Positions 11,243-22,244 of a stretch of 64,000 nt of DNA are shown in pieces. The stretch's first letter is position 1; every line of letters starts with the position of its first letter. The DNA is taken from assembly GCA_047967505.1 (NCBI GenBank), contig CM106539.1; one strand, 5' to 3'. Position numbers and translations under genes: made by a program. Under the pieces are notes generated by a model. The model was not told where the DNA came from, made no database searches, and saw nothing but the letters and a program-made list of their open reading frames with translations. The stretch is from Dipteris shenzhenensis (Eukaryota; Polypodiophyta; Polypodiopsida; Gleicheniales).

Positions 11243-13604
11243 CTAGCAATGAATAATGCTACTGACTTCCACCTCTGTTAATCCCTCATTATTTGGAACC
11301 CATTCATGTTTCTTTTGCAAGCATCCCTCAGAGAGTTGTTTTATTGTATATCTTCTCAGGAGATTTTTCAATGGCTTTGGTTCATACCATAAAGCTGTGA
11401 ATGTTATAGGAGTTCCCTTGTCATCCCTTTCTATCTTAGCAACCTTTGCAACCCAAATTGGGCCACCTTGGTCATCGAACTTTGAACCTGGATTAGATGC
11501 CCAAACTGCAACAAATAGACCCTCTTCAATCTCATTAGATGGTATAAACTTTGGTAAGGGTTTGTCTCCCTTCCTGCCACAATATTTTTGAGGTAAAAGG
11601 CATTCCTCTGCTTCCTCCATATCTACTAACATATTTATATCCAAAGGAAAACTTGGTGACCTAGCTTGTTCCGACCAAAAGGATTCACATTATTCAATGC
11701 TCATTAAGTTTTTTTATCTTTCTAAAGATTGGATAAGTGCTTCAGTTGATTTAATTATCTCCAAATTCTTAGTTGATTGCTCTAGATATTTTTGCATCAT
11801 ACTTTGAAGATGTTTAATGAAGGCTTTCAAGACTTTCATTTCATCTATGTCAAGTGATTTGTTTTTTGCAAGAACAAATCTAGTTTCCTCCAATGGAATT
11901 ATTCATTGTAATAAAGCATGTGACTCACTCCATAAATTATCTCCATCTACTGAGTAGTGCTTCCATTGCATCACTGGAATATTTTTATGCATGTGAAACC
12001 AAAAGTAGTGTGGATTTGTGTGTCCTATTAGGGTATCATCTCCTGCTTGTAAATGTGGGTGTATGAATGCTCTCCAATCTACCATCCTCTCTAAGATAGC
12101 CACTTTTGATTCTTCCTTGCGAGACCCTTCAATTTTTTTCCCAATTCGAAATAGCATATCCTCCATTGTCAAAACATCCATTGACTTCAACTCACCAGAG
12201 ATAACACTAAAGATCTTCATGTGTATGGCCGACAAGAAGAAAGCCAACTTCCACTTCTTCAAATATTTTCAAACCAACTAGCATAGAGCATAAAGCAAAT
12301 ATATATTTATTCTTCTTCTCTCTCCAACAATTATCAGCTTGTATTCGCAATGTGTTAGGTAAACATCTGCGAGCATCTCTAACCTTTCTTATTGCTTTCA
12401 TGATTGATGTAACAACTTGGTTACTATCATGGTCATGCAAACTATCAATCCATACATCATAAAAGATTCCATATCCATGTACTAATACTCCACACAAGTG
12501 TGTTTTTAGTGCACGTTTGCCCTCCAATGCCAGTGGGATACGTCTATATCGTGGCAAAGTTGTTGTATTCTAGTTTATGCCATCAATGGTGATGCACATG
12601 GACTTATCGACATGTGAAATAGCTTCCTCTCTCCAAGAAGCACATTTACTATGTTCAATGACATTTTTAAATTCATCACACGTCTTAAATTTTGACATCC
12701 TTTGCTTTGATGGTGTCTTGACATGGCAAAAATCTCTACGCCAAATTTTGTACAAGGTCGACCGTGAAATCATGCTCTCGCCTCTGTCTTATAAAGTTTT
12801 ATTGACAGTTTCTAGGATGACCTTTTTTGTCATTCCCAAAGGAAGATATTGTTGACATTCGACATGTCCATCTAGCATTGTTTTTTGAAGATGAGGCTGT
12901 GGTAATGCATGGTCTTCGAGAACTTGCTTTAATGTTGCGGTTGCATTTATAGTGCTTCCATGGCATTTAAGCTTGTAGGTATTTCCATGAATTGTATGAA
13001 CCACTTTTTCTTTCACCTCTGCCCAGATGGTCCAGTACGTGCCATGTGATAGTCCAGTTAACCATTGATATCCTCGATTGCAAATGGGTCTCCCATTAAC
13101 CATGGGTTTCAATCTAGGTTTACAGTGTCTTGTGCTCAAATCTTGATTAGTGCCTTGATGAAGAAAGCATGAAAACTCTTGAAGAAGATAGTTATGTCTA
13201 TTAGGCACTGTCTTACTCCAAATACCAAGGCGTATGGCTGCACAATCATCTTTCCCAACTTTTCTAATGCAAAGTCTCTTGTAACAAGCTCGCATAAGCA
13301 TCCTTTCCATATTCTCCTCGGATAACATTACATGTCTCTTGGTTCTATGTGCTTGCATATCAAATATGTCACATTGTAAGATATCTCCCAATGTTTCAAA
13401 GTCTCCATGTGGATATTTTAAATGTACTTCAGGATTTACAACGTTGGTGATTATCACTACACATCTTCTCTCACCACAATGTTGGAAATGACACACATTC
13501 ATAGGATCAAGACTATGAATTCGTCCAAAAGCCACCACTTCATTCTTCTTATATAACACCACATCCATACCCTCTGTTAGGGTAAATACCTGTTTTATGT
13601 ACAA
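11243..13604 (-). pseudogene. T1 transposase-like gene with DUF7869 signature, broken
   Basis: Read right to left, the pieces form one protein. The N-terminal part (13604-12789, 271 codons) has C/H-rich stretches such as MNVCHFQHCGERRC. Next come WRRDFCHVKTPSKQRMSKF (near 12740) and ITIDGIN (near 12580). Then comes ADNCWREKKNKYIFA (near 12330) followed by FLLVGHTHEDL (near 12215). The last two, in this order, are the hallmark of DUF7869 proteins found in eukaryotic transposons. The D in ITIDG, the D in ADN and the H/E of HTHED would be the acidic triad of an RNase H-like fold, which is inferred. The C-terminal part runs to 11243. A stop near 12565, a frameshift just after HTHED, and stops near 11900 and 11690 break the frame. 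The ORF start at 13604 is the first in-frame ATG; the true start could be upstream. Confidence 0.82.
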
Positions 13605-13718
13605 AAATAGATTAGCAACTCAAAAAAAGACACGATAAATAATCATTGAGCTTATTATTACTTAATAACTTTTATATCAAAACTAGCAGAGAAGGCATTA
13701 AACCTAAACCCTACATCC

Positions 13719-15859
13719 TAAACTTTAAATAATTAATACCAAAAAATCTTAACCACCGTAAATCCTAAACTTTAAACATTTAATTCCTAAACCCTAAATC
13801 CTAAACTCCTAAACAATAAATCCTAAACCCAAAACCCTAAACCCTAAACTCTAAATCCTAAACCCTAAATCCTAAATCCTAAATCCTAAATCCTAAACCC
13901 TAAACCCTAAACCCTAACCCTAAAATACAACCAAAATTTAATGAATTTTTTTGATTTGTGCAACAGGTTAGATATATCCCCCAACCTATTGCTCAAGTAA
14001 CAGGTTAGGGGATATATCCAACATGTTGCACAAATCAAGAATTTTCTTGATTTGTGCAACAGATTGGATATACGGTTGGGGTGCACCCCCAACCTGTTGC
14101 TTGAGCAACAGGTTGGGGGATATATCCAACCTGTTCCACAAGTCAAGAATTTTCTTGATTTGTGCAACAGGTTGGGAGATATATCCAACCTGTTGCACAA
14201 ATCAAGAAAATTATTGACTTGTGGAACAGGTTGGATATATTGAGTAACAGGTTGAGGGGTATATCAACCTGTTGCACAAATCAAGAAAATTCTTGACTTG
14301 TAGAACAAGTTGTATATATCCCCCAACCTATTGCTTGAGTAATAGGTTGGGGGATATATCCAATCTGTTGCACAAATCAAGAAAATTATTGATTTGTGCA
14401 ACAGGTTGGATATCCCCCAACCTGTTGCTCAAGTTACAGGTTGGGGGTGCACCCCCAACCGTGTTGCATAAATCAAGAAAATTATTGATTTGTGCAACAT
14501 GTTGGATATCCCCCAACCTGTTGCTCAAGCAACAGGTTGGGGGTGCACCCCCAACCGTATATCCAATCTGTTGCAAATTTTTGTAAATTTTTTTATTTTT
14601 GTAAATTTTTTGATTTGTGCAACAGGTTGGATATATCCCCCAACCTGTTGCTTGAGCAACAGGTTGGGGGATATATCCAACCTGTTGCACAAATCAAAAA
14701 ATTTACAAAAATCAAGAATTTTCTTGATTTGTGCAATAGATTGGATATGCTTGAGCAACAAGTTGGGGGATATATCCAACCTGTTGCACAAAATCAAAAA
14801 AATTACAAAAATCAAGAATTTTCTTGATTTGTGCAACAGATTGGATATACGGTTGGGGGTGTACCCACAACCTGTTGCTTGAGCAATAGGTTGGGGGATA
14901 TATCCAACCTATTCCACAAGTTAAGAATTTTCTTAATTTGTGCGACAGGTTGGATTGAGCAACAAGTTGGGGGATATATCCAACCTGTTGCACAAATCAA
15001 GAAAATTATTGACTTGTGGAATAGGTTGGATATACTGAGTAATAGGTTGGGGGGTATATCAACTTGTTGCACAAATCAAGAAAATTCTTGACTTGTAGAA
15101 TAAGTTGTATATATCCCCCAACCTATTGCTTGAGCAACAGGTTGGGGGATATATCCAATCTGTTGCACAAAAATCAATAATTTTCTTGATTTGTGCAACA
15201 GATTGGATATATCCCCCAACCTGTTGCTCAAGCAATAGGTTGGGGGTGCACCCCTAACCTCTTACAACAGGTTGGGAGATATATCCAATTTGTTGCATAA
15301 ATCAAGAAATTTTCTTGATTTGTGCAACAGGTTGGATATATCCCCCAACTTGTTGCACAAATTAAGAAAATTCTTGACTTGTGAAATAGATTGGATATAT
15401 CCCCCAACCTATTGCTCAAGCAACAGGTTGGGGGTGCACCCCCAACCGTATATCCAATCTGTTGCACAAATCAAGAAAATTCTTGATTTGTGCAATTTTT
15501 TTTATTTGTGCAACAGGTTGGATATATCCCCCAACTTGTTGCTTGAGCAATAGGTTGGGGGATATATCCAATCTGCTGCACAAATCAAAAAAATTCATTA
15601 AGTTTTGGTTGTATTTTAGGGTTAGGGTTTAGGGTTTAGGGTTAGGGTTTAGGATTTAGGGTTTAGGATTTAGGATTTAGGGTTTAGGGTTAGGGTTTAG
15701 GGTTTAGGGTTTAGGATTTAGGATTTAGGGTTTAGGATTTAGAGTTTAGGTTTAGGGCTTAGGGTTTAGGATATATTGTTTAGGAGTTTAGGAATTAAAT
15801 GTTTAAAGTTTAGGATTTACGGTGGTTAAGATGTTTTGGTATTAATTGTTTAAAGTTTA
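13719..15859. repeat. T1 core: 2.1-kb palindrome edged by telomere-like repeats
   Basis: The left arm opens with TAAACTTTAAATAATTAATA at 13719, followed by AACCACCGTAAATCC and then CCCTAAA-type repeats to about 13920. The right arm is the mirror image: TTTAGGG-type repeats from about 15617, then GGATTTACGGTGGTT, ending at 15859. Inside (about 13950-15600) are many copies of a unit built from CTTGATTTGTGCAACAGG, TTGGATATATCCCCC, and AACCTGTTGCTTGAGCAACA. These units are themselves palindromic, so hairpins nest at several scales. The short reading frames in both strands across this block are by-products of the repeat. Further degenerate units continue to about 15950. It lies between the divergent 5' ends of the two T1 genes. 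Confidence 0.92.
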
Positions 15860-15959
15860 TCCAACCAACCGTATATCCAATCTATTGCACAAATCAAGAA
15901 AATTCTTGATTTGTGTAATTTTCTTGATTTGTGCAACAGGTTGGATATATGCAATACTA

Positions 15960-17136
15960 GGTACGATCCTTTGCAAAGGCTTTACTTTAAGTAATTATAA
16001 GTCTACCTAGTTAAAGTATCCTACTTATTAGGGACAAGCACATAGGCTCAAAGCACACCGATTCATATTTTCTTACATTCATGCTGCATGGTGTATCTGA
16101 AGAAATGAAGAAGTATGTGATAAGAAATATTCATAAGAAATATGTATTCCATATCATGGATTCATACCATCGATATCTGGTGGTTGCTAAAGTAGAAAAA
16201 TGATATGGATTCAATGATAATGTAGTTTTGTACAAAGCCTTAAACAAAGTTTTAAGGCTTTTGCAAAGTATTACATATTGTAACAAAGATAAGCAAGTAT
16301 GCTAAACCTCTTCCACATTCTATGGTTTTAAATACCTACCTTACAAATACATTATCTAATTCTTCATTCTTTGACTAACAAGTATTATACACATGGAAGA
16401 AAAGCATACATGCTAAAAGTACTTGTGTAAATTTTAATTTTTCTTATTTTTTAAATTAATTTAATTCTTTGATTGACTACCTTTTTAAAATTTAAAGGTT
16501 ATTAGTATATAATATACATAATTTTAAATGTTATTAATGTATAATATTAATAATTTATATATTTATTTAAATTTATATAATAATTACATTATATTTATAT
16601 TAGTTTTTAAGTTAATAATGTATATTTTTATTAAAACTAAAATTTAATATCTAGTTAATAGCAGGAAGAATATTGTAGAGATTTTTCATATTAAAAAGTA
16701 CCTTACAAATACATAATATTGTAGAGATTTTTCATATTAAGAACTACCTTACAAATACATTCACTAATTCTTCATTGTTTTAAGCATAAGTATTATAGAA
16801 AGCACATATGCTAGAAGACTTCCCATTCAAAAATATTTTCATTGTTATATTTTTTTAATTAATGTATTTATATATGTATTTATATAATCTTTATATTAAT
16901 TTATAGATTAACAATATATATTTTTAGCAATATTATATTTTAATATTAGTTAATAAAAATTTATTATATTATGGAGTAAAAATATTATAATTGGATTTCT
17001 TATATTAATAAAGTGTCGTGAGAAAAGTTTTTGAAGAGATTTATGGTTAAATTTTATTTTGAGTAATTAATTTTTAATTTTTAATTAGCAATTTTTTTAA
17101 TATTTTGAGTTTGAAAATCATTGTTATTCTCATTTT
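15960..17136. other. A/T-rich non-coding stretch upstream of the second T1 gene
   Basis: Very A/T-rich, with a duplicated ACCTTACAAATACATTATCTAA-like segment near 16338-16365, 16701-16715 and 16746-16760. No gene is seen. It probably contains the 5' region of the gene starting at 17164; the bases TTTGATTACTTTGCAG just before that start could be an intron acceptor. Confidence 0.45.
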
Positions 17137-17163
17137 TTGTTTTTGATTACTTTGCAGAAAACT

Positions 17164-20100
17164 ATGGCTTCGAGTTTTGGTTCCAAGGTGTCTTTCAACT
17201 ATCTTGAATATGCTTGGTATTTTATGGAGCGCAAATCAAAGTATTTTTTAGTGATCACTGCCAAGAATGTGTCAAGCGTGAAATATTCTCCAGAGGCAGT
17301 AAGAAATGATGGCATGGTCTCAACCATCAACATTAAAGAAAACAATTTGATAGAAGTTGTGTGCAAAGGGAAGAATGACGATGTGGTCTACAAGTTACGA
17401 GTTACGCACAAGCACTTCTTGAAGCCCTTACCATATTCAATTGAGGGATCCCAAGAATTACTTAGTGCCTTGGAAGCATTGAAGAAAATGTGGAATGTAT
17501 TTCCAAGTGGTGGTGTTGTATCTTCAGCAGCAGTAAGTACGCCATCTATAACATGTAACCCTCAAGTTGTACCACCAATATCATCTCCGGCAAGAGTAAC
17601 TACAATATCTGCAGCAGTAACTACAGTATCTCCAACTGTACCTACACCATCGATTGCTACAACTACACTGCAGGTTATTTAAAACCAGGCAAAAAATTGG
17701 ATAGTGATGATCAGGAGGATCCGCAAGAAGAAGATACAAGTCTCGCAGACTTTTCTATAAGTGTGGTAGACTTACATCCTCCAGAGAATGAGGGGTACAT
17801 TTGGGGATTTTCACAATTCAGCGTGGCCACAATGCTTATTGATCGAGCTTCGTTGTTCACAAATCAAAGAAATCTAGATAAGACATTTGCACATAGATTG
17901 TTGAAGATACGAGGAAAACAAGAACTCCAGTTGCCACTAATATCACTCTTCATCCTATGGCATTTAAGAGACTTCAAGAAGATGATCCTACATTGCCTGA
18001 TGTCACATTTCAAAAGCGCGTGGACTTTCTTGATGCTTTTGAGAACTTTAAAAGGAGTGACTTTGTTCGTGGAGAGTCTTTGTACCAAAGCCGATATGGG
18101 ACTGACATCGAGAAGAGATACATGCTGGCAAAGAATAGATTCTTGGAAAGATGCAGGTTTAAGCCCATTGATGGGCAACACTTTTGTGAAGCTTGCACGA
18201 TCGCCCTTGATGAGGGAAGAAAAGGAAACTTGCTACAGATTGAGTGGATGGAAAAGCTTCAACAGGTCATTTGTCATGTATGCATATTTAGCGATGACTC
18301 GAAGGACATTCTAGAATCAGAAAGGTTGAATTCTACTTCTTTTAGGTTGAAAAAAAGCTCTTCTCTTTTTGAGATCCTGATAAAGGCAAGGGAGTTATGG
18401 GTGGGCTGTGGAAAGCCATAAACAGTGAAGGGCAAGAGACCTACATCTGAGTACATGGCAAAGAGTACTCAGTTCTATAGATGCTTGAAAGGTGTTGTAA
18501 GCAATACGCAAGGCATACCAAGTAATAAGGTTGAGGTAAAGGATCTAAACACTGTCGTTGCAAGATACAGGGATGTTACTTGCATTGTCTTCCACGAGGA
18601 CTCAGTGTTTCAGAGCATGGTGGATGTTTGCCAAGATATGAAACAGGAAAGATATCCTTTGAGGCACCAGAGCACATTGCAACTCAAAGGAAAGAAATAA
18701 TGAAACCGATGTCTATTGTTTGGTGGAGAGCATTAAGGTTTGTTCCAGATGCAATAACAAAAGAAGTATGCAAGAAGATCCTAACCGGTGACTGCTTCTT
18801 TGGAAAGAAGAGCAAGCATAGCAACTTGGATGAAGTGGTCACCCGAATGATTCAAAGTGAGGCTGCTCTCTCAACACTATTGTTTTTATTGAAATCTAAT
18901 GATGAGTTAGCTGCTGGCAAGTCAATTAATGTGGATAAGAAGAAAGCACTTAGCCTAGGTCAACTCCTTGATAAGGCATGGGCTAGAAAGTGGTTGGCTT
19001 CAATGGATGCAAATGCCACACCAACAAAGGATCTAAGAGCTAAAATGCCAAAGATTATTGAGACAGACTCATATGGACATCAAGAAAAAGGCCTTGCAGT
19101 CCACTGCCCAAGGTAGAGCAATTGGTGGTTTGGATGATGGTTCTCCATTCAGCTTCTCCTATGATATCTTGATCTCAGAGAATGATACAAATTTTGCACA
19201 CATCAATGGCATTGATACAGAGCATTTCATAACAATGAGCGATCATGCTTGGGAGAAGCCATGTGTATTTTTCATAGATGAATTGCAAGACCTTGTAGTG
19301 TCACGGATAGTTGAACTTGTGCGGTTTATCATAGAAGGTCCTATGGCAGATAAGAAAAGATCAACGTTGGTCTTGTTCGTGATAGAATCACAAAGGGATG
19401 CCTTGTATGTGATTTTGACATCTGCATTTGGGTATTTACTTTCAAAAGTATACCATGGTATAGTCCTACGCAATCATATGACTGTCTTGGAAGGCACTGC
19501 CATTCAAGTCTTGCAGCCTTTCTTGATGTGCTTCTTATCTAGGGGTGGTGGTAATCTAATCAAAATTCCTTTAATGACTCTCGAGCTTCATTACTTTGAG
19601 GACAATAAGGTTAAACTTGATGCAGCAGAAAGCCGATGGATCCTGATGTGATACTAGAGATGACAAAGACTTTACTGAATGATGGGTGGGAAGTAGCATT
19701 GTATCGAATGGGTTTTGCTATTGAGAAATTGCTACACCAAGGTAGAAATGTAAATGTCATTGATACCCCCCATCAGATTGAGTTCTTTGACACATATTAC
19801 AGTTGCACTACCTTCTTTGAAGAGGAAAATGTCAAAGAAGAGGGTAGTGAGGAAAATGTCGAAGACGAGGGTAGTGAGTCTAAGGGTGATGATTCTAGCT
19901 CAAGTGATGATGAGGATGAAAGCTCTACATCCGATGACTTACGCCAAGAAGAAATCTGCACAAAGAATAAGGGTGATCAATTGTCAACTAGAGTCAAGGA
20001 GGTTTCACTCATCATACGGGAAGGCTCGCGGCAACAAGAAGTAGTAGTACAGCACGTCATAGGAAAAGGTAAGGCTAAATAGGTGGAAGCACTTCCCTTG

Positions 20101-20551
20101 AAATTCAAAGTGAGGAAGGCACCTTTGATCTTGGGTGAAGGACATGCAAGTGGATCAAGCAAGGAAGCCTTACCTAAAGAAGGTATGGATGAGGCAAAGC
20201 ATGACCAGGAGGAGTTACCAGGGAGGCATAGATGGTTCTTCAACCATGACTTTACAGACTCCAGAGCAGCCTACTAGTCAGGAACCTAGTAGCCAGGACC
20301 CTACTCACTAAGTACTTGGACATGAGACTTTAGAGCATCCTACTAGTCAGGTGCTTGGAACTGAAGAGCAAACTACTGAGGACCTTGCTACTGAGACTCC
20401 AGTGTTAGAGCAGCCTATTAGTCAAGACCCTGGTAGTCAAGGGTGCATTGAGGACATTGGTACTGTTGTCTTAGAGCAGCCTATTAGTCAGGACCCTGGT
20501 AGTCAATGGCCTGGCATTGAGGACATTGGTACTGAGGAACATGATGGCTGA
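17164..20551 (+). pseudogene. Second gene of T1: unknown protein with acidic middle and C-terminal repeats, broken
   Basis: I do not recognise this family. The ATG at 17164 (AAAACTATGG, good plant context) opens a 173-codon piece with a folded N-terminal region and a Ser/Thr/Pro/Val-rich tail. Further pieces follow in shifted frames: about 17697-17940 (LDKTFAHRLLKIRG), 17957-18421 (DVTFQKRVDFLDAFENFKRS, a C..C pair in QHFCEACTIA), 18425-19116 (MSIVWWRALRFVPDAITKEV), and 19058-19651 (a hydrophobic core around PCVFFIDELQDLVV). The last piece, 19636-20082, has a strongly acidic stretch rich in D, E and S. The end (20270-20551) carries repeated LEQPISQDPGSQ-type units. At least four frameshifts or stops (near 17690-17940, 18421, 18690, 19110) break it, though some gaps may be introns; the CTGCAG/GTTATT junction at about 17673 fits a donor. 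Its divergent partner is the T1 transposase, so a transposition accessory role is inferred. Confidence 0.6.
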
Positions 20552-20762
20552 CAGCTTTGTAATCACAAGTTTTGAACTTCGCAAGTTTTGAACTTCTATG
20601 TAAAGAGAATATCTAATAAAAAGTTAACTACTTTTTTGATTTCTTTACTCTCATTATTGTGTATAAAGATTGTTTATGAGGTCCATTTTATACTTAATGG
20701 TGTATTTTAAACTTTATGTCAATGTATTTTTATAGTTAAGGGTGTTTTTTAATACCAAGTCA

Positions 20763-20993
20763 GGTGTATATGTACACCACTTACAGATAAAAGGATCTAT
20801 GTACACTACCTTTCTAAGGGGTTTATGTACACCACCTTTCTAAAAGAAATGGTCATAAAGATGTGTGCACACCACTTATACATAAAGGTGTTTATTTACA
20901 CCACCTTTCTAAGAGAATTGGTCATCTATTGATGTTCTTAGGTGATAGTGGCTCAATTCATAAGAAGTTATGAAGATGTTTATGTAGACCACC
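20763..20993. repeat. T1 right subterminal palindromes
   Basis: About six diverged boxes of the GGTGTAT-TACACCAC type. They include GGTGTATATGTACACC (20763-20778), TTTATGTACACCACC (20822-20836), TGTGCACACCAC (about 20863) and GGTGTTTATTTACACCACC (20887-20905). They mirror the left-end boxes at 10906-11039. Confidence 0.82.
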
Positions 20994-21150
20994 TCTGTAA
21001 GAGATTTGGTTATGCATTGATGTTCTTAGTACTTAATCATCAAATCTTTTGTTTGGAGTTGTCAAATCTAGTTCAAAAAACACCATTACTAGTATATTCA
21101 AAATTTTTGGACTGTTTTTTAGTCCATTTCTCAAATTGGACTTTACACAA

Positions 21151-21175
21151 GTCCAAAAATTTTAAATAGTGTGTT
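21151..21175 (-). repeat. T1 right terminal inverted repeat
   Basis: Inverted complement of 10551-10575 with one mismatch. A partial third copy of the inner part lies at about 21098-21115 (ATTCAAAATTTTTGGACT), giving a small local hairpin with the terminal copy. Confidence 0.87.
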
Positions 21176-21309
21176 ACTGTGGAGGAGGGAGTGTGGAGCA
21201 AAGTAGAGCAGGGGTGAAAAAGAGCTAGAGGAGGGGTGTGGAGCAAAGTAGCAGAGCATGGGCGGATCAGAGCAATGTAGTAAAATGCCAAATGCCACTA
21301 ATCTTATAT

Positions 21310-22062
21310 ATATTATAAAGTTCAAGCCACCATGGTGGTTGGAGCCCGAGGTTCCATCCATATTAATTGCAGGCCACTGCAGTGGAATCCCCTAGATGGG
21401 CTGGTAATCATGAAGAAGATGCCATGTGTGGTGGCTGGTAATTAACTGCCAGCCTGGTGGAATCTTAGCCATGATAGATGTGGCTGATGAGAGCCACCAC
21501 CACCGGGTAGTAATTCTCATTACCATGTCTAATCACTCATTACCATGCACTCTAGTTCTCTACTGATGAGCATGCAAGCCCGGTGACTGGTAATTTTTAC
21601 TGCACTTGTAGTGATCATGCATGCTAAAGTGCAGTGCTAGATTGAGCGGCGGCACGGTGGAATCGTAGCCATGATAGACATGGCTAATGACAGCCCACCA
21701 CCATCGGGCAGTAATTCCCACAAAAGTAAATCATGAGAAGACTAATCACCTATAATCCCTCATTACCGTAATTTACTACACTCGTAGTAATCATGCATGC
21801 AAGCCCGATGGTAGTAACTGGAAGCTGAGTAATTGTAGGCCATTGCGGTGGCTAGTAATTAACTGCCAACCCGGTGGGTCTTAGCCACCACCATAGATGT
21901 GGCTGGGAATCTTAGATGCCACCACCTCTAATTATTCATTACCATCAAGTCAGTACTGCCGCCTTGAATTATTCAAAATTTGGGCCAACCACCGTGGTGG
22001 CTCTCACCTTGACAGTAGTTGGGCTATAACCACCGTGGTGGCTCTCACCTTGACAGTGTAGC
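21310..22062. repeat. CCACCGTGGTGG palindrome zone (left of T3)
   Basis: The zone has repeated dyads: GCCACCATGGTGG near 21328, GCCACTGCAGTGG near 21372, and two exact CCACCGTGGTGG copies at 21989-22000 and 22030-22041, both followed by CTCTCACCTTGACAGT. Between them, degenerate copies of a segment with GGTAATTAACTGCCA, CTTAGCCATGATAGA and CATTACCAT repeat every 150-220 bp. No coding is seen. Confidence 0.75.
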
Positions 22063-22244
22063 CGAGCTACAAACCGCTATTCCATTCCCTTAACTGTTTC
22101 CTCTTCTATCCGTCTTGAACATTTCATTCTCCCTTGCAATCTCAAGCCTCCACTAATCCATTTCCTTCACTGCTTCATCTTCTATCCCTCTCAACCATTT
22201 CTTTCTTCCTTGCACTCTTCTTGGAACTTCTATCCCCTCTCCTA

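Larger units (their letters stand above)
10551..21175. mobile_element. DNA transposon T1 (10.6 kb, DUF7869-type)
   Basis: The ends are 25-bp terminal inverted repeats at 10551-10575 and 21151-21175, identical at 24 of 25 positions and starting AACACACTATT. Just inside lie palindromic GGTGTAT..ATACACC boxes at both ends. Then come a transposase gene pointing left (13604 to 11243) and a second gene pointing right (17164 to 20551). Between the genes is a 2.1-kb palindrome edged by telomere-like repeats. No convincing target-site duplication is visible: the flanks are GCAGTG on the left and ACTGTG on the right. The CACAC ends recall CACTA elements, but the transposase motifs are of the DUF7869 kind, so I leave the superfamily open. 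Both genes are broken, so this copy is probably inactive. Confidence 0.85.

Noticed and set aside
13907-15598. Many overlapping frames reading LLHKSRKFL / QQVGGYIQPVAQ
   Set aside because: They are present on both strands and in several frames across the T1 palindrome, so they are repeat translations and not genes.
14000-15600. CRISPR array
   Set aside because: The repeat blocks have variable spacing, palindromic higher-order structure, no unique spacers and a plant-type context.
13800-15780. True chromosome end
   Set aside because: The telomere-like repeats are short, degenerate, inverted relative to each other and bounded by transposon genes and TIRs on both sides.
10551-21175. Calling T1 a CACTA element
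   Set aside because: The ends begin AACACAC and not CACTA, no 3-bp duplication is seen, and the transposase shows DUF7869-type motifs.
10545-21181. GCAGTG / ACTGTG as target duplication of T1
   Set aside because: Only four of six bases agree in direct orientation, which is not better than chance.
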